A stretch of DNA of 64,000 nt from Diplosphaera chodatii (lineage: Eukaryota; Chlorophyta; Trebouxiophyceae; Prasiolales; Stichococcaceae). The notes below the pieces were generated by a model. That model ran no database searches. It saw only the letters and a list, made by a program, of their open reading frames with translations, and was not told where the DNA came from. The stretch is from positions 707,001 through 771,000 of the forward strand of contig JAALGY010000037.1 of assembly GCA_032358165.1 (NCBI GenBank). The letters run 5' to 3'. Positions 30,001 to 42,000 of this stretch are shown here, piece by piece (position 1 is the first letter of the stretch; each line of letters begins with the position of its first letter). The position numbers and the translations under genes are program-made.

Positions 30001-33000
30001 CAGCGTGTCCACCGACACCGCGTGCTCCTCCAGCCTGGTGGCCGCCCACCTGGCGCACCGCCAACTGCTGGCGGGGGACACCCAGGTGCAAGGCGGCACC
30101 TGTGCTTTGCTGATGGGCAGCGCCCGACGCTGCTTCCGTCCTCTGGTCTGGTACAAACTTTCTTTGATCACAGAGTTGGGATCTTATCCTATTGGATCGG
30201 GTGACTTTCAAATTGCAGGCGGGGGTGGCGGGCGGCAGCAACACCCTGCTGCTGCCCATCACCAGCTGCACCATCTCCTCCCTGGGCGCGCTGTCCCCCG
30301 TCGCCCGCTGCAAGACCTTCGACGCCGGCGCCGATGGGTTTGTGACTGGCATAGACCACCTCCTGCCTGCTGACAATGGGGAAGCCTGCACTGGGCATGG
30401 TGAAGGGGCTTCAGTGTGTGGTGCTATGTAAAGCCTGACATGTGCATGCCCGGTGCCCAGGTATGGCCGGGGCGAGGGCTTTGCCGTGGCGGTGCTGGCG
30501 CTGCCGTCCGCAGACCTGAGCGGCGGCGCCCATGTGCCGGCAGCCGTCATCGCGGCGTCGGCTGTCAACCAGGACGGGCGGTCCAGCGGTCTGACGGCGC
30601 CCAATGGCCCCGCCCAGACGCGGCTGGTGGCGGGCGCAACTGCCGCATCGGGCTACGGACCTGCAGACACAAAACTGGTGCAGCGTGATGTTCACGTTGA
30701 AGTTCCACCTTGACAACACTGCCAGGGACAATGTCTGCCTCAGCTGCATACCTGCTGCAGGTGCTGCGCGCTGGACATGCTGACACAGCTCCTGGCGGAG
30801 CTGTGCCCGTAGGGTCGTGCGAAAGCACCTGCATGCTGTAAACATTCGAACCCTGGTGCACATCGAGGGTCTCCTGCAGTCAACCAACCGGCATGACTCG
30901 ATGGGGGGTTCTGCAGGTGGCGCTGCACGGCACGGGCACGCCGCTGGGCGACCCCATCGAGGTGGGCGCCCTGGGGCAGGCGCTGCAGGGCCGCGGCGCG
31001 CCGCAGCGCAGTGTCGTCACCCTGGCGGCCGTCAAGTCGTGCTACGGCCACACGGAGGGCGCCGCAGGGCTCACAGGTGCTGGGAGCAGCGCCGCTGTTG
31101 CAAGATGAACCATCCGTGCCAACGCATGCTGCGCGGTGCAGATCGTGTCTGTGGCAGCATCGATGCTGCAGCTCAGGCTGCAATGCCTGGCCAGGCGCTG
31201 CTGCAGTGCACCAGCAGCCATGCTGCCACATAACCATTTGTTGAGGAATGCGCTGTCATCCACTACATAACAGCGCATCAAGGTGGCACAGATCAGTTGA
31301 TGTATGTGACACTCTGAATGCGTTGCTGGGTTTTTGTGGTCACATCAGGTCTTGTGGCCGCGGCGGCATCGCTGCAGCACCGCGCACAGCCGCCCATCTT
31401 GAACCTCCGCAACATCAACCCTTACGTGGCCTCGGCGGTTGGCGACTACGCCAAGCCCTCCATCAACCTGTCTGCCGCCATGCCCCGAGGTGACACAGGA
31501 CCAGCAAATGATGTGCTGCCGTGCGCACATGCGGTCAGCAGAGACGTTTCAACTGGATCATGGAAAGCAACATTCCGATATGACTTGCAGGCCAAGCACG
31601 CCTGCTGCGTGGTGCGTCGTGCTCTGGAAGAATGACATGCATGCCACACCGGCTGCAGGGTACGCGCCGATGGCGGGGTGGTCGCCGGCGGCGGGCGCCG
31701 GCAGCAGCTCCTTCGGCATGAGCGGCACCAACGCCTACGCGCTGGCGGTGCACCCCGAGGAGCCGCGCGCCAGGGGACCCGCGCAACCGCTCAAGTGGCA
31801 GCGCCTCAGGTGCAACCGGATCGATGCTTTGGTACATGTCCAGGTTTTGGGGCATGACTGTGGCCTGAGCATGAACATGCAGGGAAAGGAATCATGCTGG
31901 GCTGGTCGACATGGTCAGAGTCTGTGATGGCACCAGGGTTGTTTGTCACGTCTCTGGTGTCTTACCACATCTTGGCCTGTCCACCAGCTCGTGTCATACG
32001 ACTCGCTGCGACTCCTTGTCACCTGCGACGCTGGTCACACCAACATCACGCACTCTGTGACGCAGGTACTGGCCGCTGCCCATACCCTATCTGCTGGCGG
32101 ACGCCTGCACAGTGCTGCCGGGCGCCCGCGTGCAGTTCCGGCTGGACCCCAACCACCAGGTGACAACCCTGCACCCTTTGGCAGCTGTCTGCTCAAAAGG
32201 TCAAGATGTTCTCAGGCGGTGCACGGTCATCAAGTGACCTGCTCCAGCACGACTGGGTGGTGCGTGTATGATTTGTGTCGGACGCTGCTGGTGCATTCAG
32301 CTGCTGGCTGCACCTACGGTCGTCCTCTTCACAGCCGTACTTTGCCTTGGTCCCAGCAGCACACACCACTCACGATGTTCATGTGTTGCATCCTGCAGTG
32401 CATTCACCCTACTTGCTCATGTTCGAATCAGCACACAGTCATCAATGGGCACTCCTGCACACAGGCGCTGGCGTTCCTGCACGACCACGTGGTGGCCGGC
32501 GGCTGCATCGCGCCGGGCGCGGTGTTCTTCGAGATGGCGGCGCTGGCGGGGCGGCCCCTGTACGAGGACGGGCTGCAGAACGACCACCAGACGCTGGCGG
32601 CGACGTCCTGCACCATCCCCGCGCCCCTGCTGCTGCTGGACCCCGAGGCCGGCGCCTCGCCCATAGTGTCCTGCGACCTGGATGCCCGCTCGCGGGCGGT
32701 CAGGGTCGCCTCGGAGGGCGGCAAGCCGAACTGCGCGCGGCCGGCGCCGCTGGTCACGCACCTGACGGCCAGCCTGGCGCTGGTGCTGCCGGCGAAGAAC
32801 GCTGCAGCAGCAGCAGGAAGCGGGAAGGCGCGGATGCAGGCGGTGCAGCGGGCGCTGCGGCCGATAGCCCGGCGGCTGCGCCGCACCGCGGAGATTGCCG
32901 CCGCAGCGGCAGACCGGGGCCTGGCAGAGGGTGAGCATTGATTTGACAGCACCAGGACAGCAGCATAGGTGACAGCAGCTCGAGGTCAAATGACCAATGA

Positions 33001-36000
33001 ATGTCTCACTGATTGTTTGTGATGCTTGCATACAGCGATTTAAAACGCGCACAGGGTTCATCTCCTGATGGTTTGGTATCTGGGTTGCAGTCGCACTCAA
33101 CGTGCAGCGGCATGTGGCGGGGCGCTCTGGCCACCCTGCAGCGGTGGACGCCAGCATGCACATCGGCGCTGCGCTGGGACAGCAGGTGTGGTGGCTTCAC
33201 GAAGTCAGGCATGACTGCTGTCAGACGACTTTCGTATGAAGGCGGCCACATGCTCTTATGAAACCTACAGCAGCACTTCAAGGCTTTGCTGATTACAGGC
33301 CACCGAGGACGGCTCGCCAGCACCGCTGCGGGTGCCGACGACTGCTGCGGCATATGCGCCGCCAACGGAACTGCAGGAGGATGTCGGCTGGGCCGCTGCC
33401 GTCATACAAGGTGTTGAAGACTGATGCTTTCTCGGACACACTCACCAAGAAACAAAAGGCAGCGCAAGATGTCTCAGCCTCAGTGCGGAAGTGCAGGCTT
33501 CCTGCCGGACGGCTCAGCCATGAGCAGCTACCGGCTGGTGTCCGGCTTCAGGCGCGCCGGCGGCATGGCCCGCCTCGCCGGCCTGCAGGTGCAGCCCCCA
33601 TAGCAGCGCCTTGCATACTGCTGGCCAGATGCTGCAGGTGCACACAGCCAGTAATGGGCAGGGTGCAGTCAACAACACAAGGCAGCCGCTTTCAAATATT
33701 GGGTCTTGTTCAAGACTGCCTGTACATGGTTGCAGGCCAAGCCACAGACGCCGCAGCAGGTGGTGTGCCCCACGCCGGCTGCAGCAGCAGAGCCGCAGCT
33801 GACATACAGCCTGACCTGGCAGCTTTCCGAGCCGCTGATGATTGATCACACTCCCAGCGCACGCCCTCATCCAGGGCATTGCTGGCAACTGAGAGCAAAG
33901 GGCAGAAGGTAATCTTGCACGGCTCTTTGCAAAGCAGCATGTGGCGCTGCATCCAAAGTGTTTGTGCATAGCATTCGGTCGCCAGCTGAAAAGGGGCTGC
34001 CTGTGTCTGGCAGCCCTTCTTCAGCCATGCGAAGCGTGCTGTGCTACTGGAGCCTCGATGTGCAGCTGGTCATGGTGCCAGGTGGTCACAGGCCCACATA
34101 TCAGGCTGTCAGCACTCGTGGTACTTCAGGTCAAGGTTTGTGGTGGCGGCGGGCTTCGGCGCCAGCACCGCAGATGTTTCGCTGCTGCAGCACGCGCTGA
34201 AAGCGCTGCCGGCTGGCGCGTCCGTGCATCTTGCCAGCCGCATCGCATCCAGCTGTGCTGCAGTGCAGGGCCCAGCACCAGGTGTGCAGCAGCACACGCG
34301 CATACTAGTGCAGCGGCTCAGCTGACAGTTGCGATGCTGGGGTCCTCTCCTCCTGGTGTGACATTGGTGTGGATACTGAGACTGAAGCTCTCTGCCATAC
34401 AGGTGCCAACAGGGTGGCTGGCGGGGCTGCTGCATGGGCGCTGCTGAGGGTCGCAGTGTCTGAGCGCAAGGTTTGCACCCTGCATCATCCAGGAAGAACG
34501 TCCCGTAGCGTGCATTTGAGCATGGTATGCTGCATGCTCTGGACCGCTTCTGGTGTACTGTTCCTGATTCTGCGTTCAGGACCTGGTGTGGACTGGCATG
34601 GACACCCATCTCGCAACTGCAGCCGGCTCCATAGCGGCGGCGCCTGCAGGCGATGCCTTTGGCTGCCTGGGAGCCGCAGGCGCAGCTGCACACCCACTGC
34701 TGCTGCCACATGTCAGCAATGGCGACCCCACAGACAGCCTGCCATGCACAACAGCTGGCCGCATAGTGATCAGCGGCGGGCTTGGAGGCGTGGGCTCCCT
34801 GGTTGGCGCCTGGCTGGCTGCTGCGGCTGACGCGGAAGGCAGAAGCACGTCCAGCACTGCTGCCGGTACCCCTGAGATCGTGCTGCTGGGCCGCTCTGGC
34901 AGGACTGGGCCCTCACCCCTGATGGCCACCCTGCAGCGGTCAGCGGTGTCAGTCACAATGGCGCGCTGCGACATCTGCTGTGCGGCGGAGGCGGCAGAGC
35001 TGGCAGCAGGAAGCGGGCAGCCTCTGGCGGGCGTAATCCATGCTGGCGGCGTGCTGGCGGACGCAATGATTCCCAGCCAGAGTGTGTCCGGCATCCGCAG
35101 GGTGTTTGCGCCAAAGGTGATCAATTCAGCTGCAGGTTGTGTATGCGTCTGTGGGATTTGAGCGGAGGGCAGATGCAATGCAGGGTGAACCAGGCACTCG
35201 CATGTCACGGCTATGGCCATGAAGTTGTGCTGACGTCAGGGCGCCGTCCGGGCATGCCTGCCATTCTCGGGATGAGGTGCTAAAACCTCTGTTGCTATCG
35301 CCGCAGGTGGTCGGTCTGCAGCACCTGCAGCATGCTGCAGCGGCAGCGCCGCTGGCGTACTGCAGCGCCTTCTCCAGCGTGGCGGCGTTCATCGGCTCCG
35401 GCGGCCAGGCCAACTACGCAGCCGCCAATGCCGCGCTGGACGCAGTCGCTGCAACCATGCGGCTTGCAGGCGTCCCAGGTGTGTCAAGGAGATGGCCGTC
35501 AAAACCAGTGACATGCTGGAGCGATGATGATGCCTTGTTGCCCGGTGCGCCGGGAGCCGGGCAATGAGGCAGTTGCGTACAGCTGCTTGGCCAAAGAGGG
35601 AATTTATTGTTCTTTTGGAGTTGGGGCCAACTCGTCGATGACGGCCAAGGCAAATCTGAGCTCACACATTGGCCCTAGAAATCAACAGGGTGCACCCCTG
35701 CATTGTGGACCACGCTTGATGTGGGACCTGCTGCAGGGCACAGCGTGCAGTGGGGGGCCTGGGCGGCGGTCGGCATGGCGGCGTCATCAGCCGCCGCCCT
35801 GGCGCGCATCCAGCGGTCCGGCATGGGCGTCATCCAGCCGGCGGCCGGGCTGCAGGCGCTGCAGGGGCTGCTGTCTGGCACGGTGTCCGACTCTGCACAG
35901 GTGCCTGGCTGGCTGGTGTGTCTCACAAAGCACGGAGCATGCTTCTTACCATGACACACCTTTGGCCAACGGCAGTTTTGAGTGTCAAAGTGTCAGTCCA

Positions 36001-39000
36001 TGTGCTGTGTGTCTGAGGAGAGCAGCCCTGTGGCCTGCAGACGGTTGTAAACCCCTTCGACTGGGGCGTGCTGCTGCGCGGCGCCTCCGCTGTGCCGCCC
36101 GTCATGGCTGAATTCATCGGGGCCGAAGTCGCTAGAGATGTGCCGCCACAGAAGCCAGCAAGCTCGCCGGAGCCGCCACGTGCACGCCGCAGCAGAGTGC
36201 GCACAATGCACATGCCCCAATCTTCTGGTGTTGCCGACAAACTATGCAGCTCGTCTGCAGTACACCACCCATTGCATTGTCGAACAGACCATGCACTGGG
36301 GTCCGCAGGTGGCTGCACCGGATGTTGCGGCAATCCAGGCGCAGGTGGCGGCAACGGTGCGCGGGGTGCTGGGCGGGGACGTGTCCCCAGACGCGCCGCT
36401 CATGGAGTCGGGCCTCGACTCCCTGGGTGCGCTGTCGTATTTAACATCTAATAATAGCGACCATGAGGGTGCTTAAGGATCCTGGACACTGTTACGGTGC
36501 AAGCATTACAGCGGGTGACCTCTCTCATCATGTGATGCAGGTGCTGTAGAGCTGCGCAATGCGCTGAACGACAAGTTTGGCGTCGAGCTGTCGCCCACTG
36601 TGACGCTGGACTACCCGTCAGTTGCGGCGCTGGCATCCCACATCGCTGCACAGCTGCCGCAAGCAGCCAGCGCAGAGCAGGATGATGATGACGAACAGCA
36701 GGCAGGCTGACGGCATGACCACATGTCACTGTCCATGTGGCATCGCAATCAATACATGCATATGCACATGACGCTGGGTCCTGGTGTATGATGCGCAGAC
36801 CCCTTTGGCTCTGCAGGCCAGGCAGGCAGCGGCACCTGCGCCCTCACAGCAGGCCATCAGCGCTGAGGTCCATGCTGTGGTGGCGACACTTGTCGGCCGG
36901 GCCATCGACCCTGAGCAGCCGCTCATGGAAGCTGGCCTGGACTCACTCGGTAAGTGGACACATGCATGGTTGTTTGCAAAGCGGTTGGCACCTATGGTCA
37001 CGGTCTGTAGACATCTGATGGGCGTATAATATGGTATCGACACCCTGTTGGCGCTCATGCTTAGGTGCGGTCGAGCTGCGCAACGCGCTGGGCGACAAGT
37101 ACGGCATCGAGCTGCCGCCCAGCCTGGCGCTGGACTTCCCCACGGTTTCCGCCATCGCCGGCCACGTCGCCTCCCTGGTCGCACCGGCCGCCACAATGTC
37201 GGCAGCGTCTGAAGACTTCGACGCTGCGCCGCGGCGCGCTCTGCAGGGCACCTTTGCCAGGGACGCGGCCGAGCCGACGGCCGTCGTGGGACTGTCCGCA
37301 CGGTTCCCAGGTGGCGTCAGCAGCGCGGCGCAGTTCTGGGGCGCCGTCTCCTCCTCTGCAAACCTGCAGGACCAGGTATGTTACCACTGCAGCTGTTTGA
37401 TTCATGCCGCGTGTCCTGTAGGCATCAAGACAAACCGGGTCCACATCAACACTTTGCAGACTTCTAGCACACCAGGCTTGCCTAGCCTAAATATGCCCTC
37501 CTAGCTTGGCATCAGCATGTGCACGCTGCATCGCTTGCTTCCCAGGCTGGCATGCTCAGCAGGGGAATCCAGCATCCGCAGGTGCCGCTGGAGCGGTGGG
37601 ACGTCGAGCGGCTGTATGCCCCGGGGCTGGCGCCCGACAGGATGTACGCGCGCCACGCGGCCTGGCTGGGCGCCATCGACCGCTTCGACGCGGCGCTGTT
37701 CGGCTTCTCCAGGGCGCAGGCCACCGCCACGGATCCCCAGGTGCTTCTGCTGCCGGCCACAGTGCTGATGCACTCCACAGAGCTATGGGAGTGTGGTACA
37801 TTGGCATGTGTATATGACAATCTGTAGGCAAGATACTGCAGATCGACAGCAACGTAGAGGTGCAAGGGGCTCATTGCATCTCGAGCTCCTTGTCTTCATC
37901 ATCGCTAACGATCTGCAGATCAACATGCACGAGCAGTCAATGGCCCAAGCGCAGGGCTTGAGCTGAACTGCTTCACTGAGTGGCCACCTGCTGATACTAT
38001 TGCAGTTGCACATGCTGCAGGAGCTTCGCTATCTCTGAACGATCAGCAGCTGCAGCGTGCATTGCCCACCTGCTCTACAAAGCAACACCCTCGTGGTACT
38101 ACATCTGCCCCCCCACCTAGCATGCTTCGTGCAGCTGCGCATGGTGCTGGAGGACAGCTACGCCGCGCTGGAGGACGCGAAGGGCAACGGCGTGCCCATC
38201 GCCGCCGGCAGCGAGACGGGCGTCTACGTAGCCTGCATCAGCTTCGAGTACGCCACCGTGCTGGAGCGCGGCGGCTTCAAGGTGCTTGGCCGTTCACCAT
38301 TTGATGGAATCCTTGTGACTTCGCCCTGCGACACAGGCCCATGCCATATGTGTCTGTGCAGATCATGGACCCCAAATGGAAGCTCCGCTGACGCAAGCAC
38401 CTGCGTCAGTACCTGCTGCATATTCTGCTCAGGTTGGGAGCCTATTGCTGTCGGTGGTTATAGCAACAGATGTGTCTATGTACACTTGCTCAGGTGACGG
38501 CGGCCAGCGCGACAGGGAATGGCCTGGCATTCATGGTCGGCAGGATATCCTACGGTCTTGGCCTCACAGGTGCTCATCATTTACCCCCAGCACAAATCGA
38601 AAGTTGGCTCAGGGTAGGTGTGCTCCAACGTTCAAGTGCTGAGTGATGGGCACCATTCATTTTGTCAAAACCGCTTTGTGCAGTGCAGCAGACTTGTCAA
38701 GCTGCTAACGAGTGGGGCAACTCTGAGCTTTTGATCAGAGTGGTCGTGCTTGCAATGCAGCTTGCCAAGTCTGATGTCGTTTGAAGACGCTGTCTGCATG
38801 TGCAGCTTCCAACAATTTACGTTCGGTCCTGATGCCAATGCGCAGGGCCATGCATTGGGATGGACACCGCCTGCTCCTCCTCGCTCATCACCGCCCACCT
38901 GGCCGCCAATGCGCTGGCGGACGGCGAGGCCGACAGCGCCCTCACCGCCGGCATCAACATCATGCTGTCGCCCATGATCACCTCCGCCATCTGCCAGCTG

Positions 39001-42000
39001 CAGGTGGGCGCCTGCTGGTGGCCAAGCCTGGCCTGTCATAAGACTCTGCATGCTTCTAAATGTGCAGACTGGCGCGGCACTTGCACTGCACTGTACGGTT
39101 GGCTATACTGAATCCTCTGCTGCCCTTCATCATCGAGATTTGAGGTGTATCTGCCATTCCTCATTTCTCGTGGTCTGGCACTGCAGAGCCTGTCAGAGGT
39201 GGGCCGTTGCAAGACATTTGACGCATCAGCTGACGGGTATGGGCGTGCCGAGGGCGCCGCAGCCGCTGTGCTGGCGCCACTTGGCGACGCCACGAGAGCC
39301 TTTGCGCTGCTGTCTGGCTCGGCCGTCAATCAGGATGGTCGCTCCGGCACGCTGACGGCTCCCAACGGCCCATCGCAAAGCGCCCTGGTCTCGAAGGCCC
39401 TCAGGTGAGATGATCATGTTTGTGGTCAGCTAGTTGTTAGCATGAGTAACTGTCAAGCAGCTGGTGCTGGCATCCATGCCCATCGTCAGGCTTTGCAGAT
39501 GCCCACAAGTATATTCAACTAATTTCGGGCCTTGTGCAGGGCTGGTGGTCACTCCGGCGGCGATGTGGCGTTTGTGTCCATCCACGGCACGGGCACGCCG
39601 CTGGGCGACCCCATCGAGGCGGGCGCGCTGGGACAGGCGCTCGGCAGCGGCAGCGGCGGCGGGAGGAAGCAGCAGCAGGGCGGCAGGGGCGGCGGCCTGC
39701 GAGCCGGACGGGCGCTGGCTGCGGTGTCCAGCAAGGCGTGCTACGGCCACACCGAGGGCACCGCCGGCCTCACCGGCCTCCTGCTGGCTCTGCAGGTGAG
39801 CCAGTCAGAAGTGGCCATGTCAGCTTGATCGTTGTGCATGCTCCTCGAAGGGCATCCGCCTCGCTTTCTTACCTCTCAGCAACTGGGGAAGTCTTGGTTC
39901 GCATCATGACTGTATGTACGTGACCTGGGCAGCACTTCGGCCACTTATGTGCGGCCACAAATATGCTCCACCTTTTTGGCCTTCAAGTCGTTACTTCGCT
40001 CAGCCAACGCAGTTCCAAATAAGACAGCATGCTATTTGATACATGCACACATGTCCACTAGGGCACAACATGTGCTGGGGTAGTAGCACGACTTCTGCAG
40101 TAGGACCCGCAAAACGAGTCCCTTTGTATACATTTGACACTCTGCACTTCCTTCATATGGCCACGACAGCTGCAAACCTGCAGGGGACATGCTGAGCCCT
40201 CATCAGCATCGCTCGTTGCAGCTTCCAGGCTTTCGGGGTCACAGAGTTGAGATGCATGTGCTGGTCGTGCGCGGCACATCGCCTGGAAACTGCAGGAGTG
40301 CAGCATAGTCAAGCAATTTGCATACACGTGCCAGTGTGGGTATCCTTCCTGCGCATCTGCAATGTGCTTATGTGGCTCTGAAGCAAGGCAACATCCACAG
40401 TGTCAAGGCACATGTTAACTTGATAATTTCAACCGATGAAATCATAAAGGAAGATGCAATGGCAGAACACCAATGCACCTGTGCCTCTGCACAGGCCATG
40501 CGCCATGGAGCGCTGCCGCCGGTCATGCACCTGCGCGACGTCAACCCCTATGTGGAGTCCACACTGGGCGACTGGGGCAAGAAGCAGGGTTTAGCGGCGG
40601 GAGTACCCCGCCAGGCAATGCCGGCGCCCGTGCAATCTGCAAGCGGTGGCGACCAAGCCGTCGGCACCAGCTCCTTCGGCATGAGCGGCGTCAACAGCCA
40701 TGTGCTGCTGCGACCTGCGCACGCTACAAAGCTGCCATCGGATGAGCAGCTGCACTTGTGAGTATGGTTGCATTGCAGGCTACTGGTGCATGGCATTAGT
40801 AGAACCCTCACCTTGATGACGCTCCATTTGCCTGAACCGTGGTTCCCTCAGAAAATGTCTGTGCTGCAGGCCCTGGGCATATGCCAGAATGTATGCCGTG
40901 CCGCCGCCGCACCATCTGTTGCAGCACGTCAGCGCAGCTGCCAGCAGCAGCGTGCTGTTTGCAGTGGATCTGCGCAGCCCAGCGCTGGCCACACTGCTTG
41001 CGGCGTCGGCAGTATCGAAAGTGCACCTGCCGGCGGCTGTGCTCTGCGACATGGGGCTGGCTGCAGCGGGAATGCTTGCTGATGACGCTGGTCGGCCAAG
41101 GTACAGGTGTTGGTGTTGGAAAGTGCGCTCGGTTTTGTGCTTTGGGGCACTAACCCAAACAAAAGGTTTGCCGCCCTGCTGCCTGTGCAGGCCTGCTCTG
41201 CTGGGCGCCAGCATCGCTGCCGGCAGCTTTGCAGTCGACATCCGTGGTTCTGCCCCGGCAGCGGCGCTGCTGCAGTGCCAGGTGGACAGGGACAGCGGCG
41301 CTGTGGAGGCCTCCTGCGCTGGGCGGGTCGGCTTGACGGCAGCAGCCACCACTGCTGTGACAGCAGCAAGCACAGCTGCCGAGCAGACTGCTGCGTCAGC
41401 AGGCAGGGCCAGCGCAGCATCCCAGATGCTGCATGTCGCGCACGCAGCAGCACAGCCAACGATGTCGGCGATGGCAGCATCACAGCAGCTGTCCTCGCAG
41501 GATGCAGCTTTTGCGGTGTCTGTAGCCCTGCAGGCTGCAACTACGCTGCAGCAGGCAGTCCAGCAGACGGCTGGTCTCCTAGCAGGCAAGGCACCAGCAC
41601 TAGCGGCCTGCGCCCTACTACTGCCTGCCTCCGCTGCCGCTGCAGTCGCCCAGTCTTTGTATGTGTCAGCGACACTGCAGTGCAGCCAAAGAAGCAAGCG
41701 GCAAGCAAGCCTCGAGCTGGTCAGCAGCGACAGCAGCGGCGGCGCTCTGCTGCAGGCGTCAGGCCTCGTGCATGTGCAGCGGGCCGCGCCTCTAAGTGCC
41801 ACAGGGTGGCTGACTGCGGGCGCGGCGCCTGCGCTGCAGACCGTTTGGCTGCCGTGGCAGCCTCAGCTTCCTGCTGCCGCGCCGCAGCGGGCCAACTGGG
41901 TGCTGCTCAGCTACCAGCAGCCCTGCGCACTGGCAGCCATCTGCCGAGCTTCGTCAGCCGATGCTGCAAGGGTGTCTTGCACCAACCTCGTCTTCTGCCC

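Noticed and set aside
32417..33163. Minus-strand ORF of 248 residues
   Set aside because: It is antisense to the M4 DH exon, has low-complexity Arg/Gln/His-rich composition and no recognisable domain. It is a by-product of GC-rich coding sequence.
36690..36712. In-frame TGA after EQQAG as the C-terminus of a protein ending in M4
   Set aside because: A second complete ACP starts about 105 bases later and runs into the M5 KS. There is no room for a terminator and promoter, and a GC-AG intron restores the frame.
40780..41802. Minus-strand ORF of 340 residues
   Set aside because: It lies opposite the M5 DH* exons and is rich in Ala, Cys and Ser without any motif. The plus-strand frame continues the PKS.
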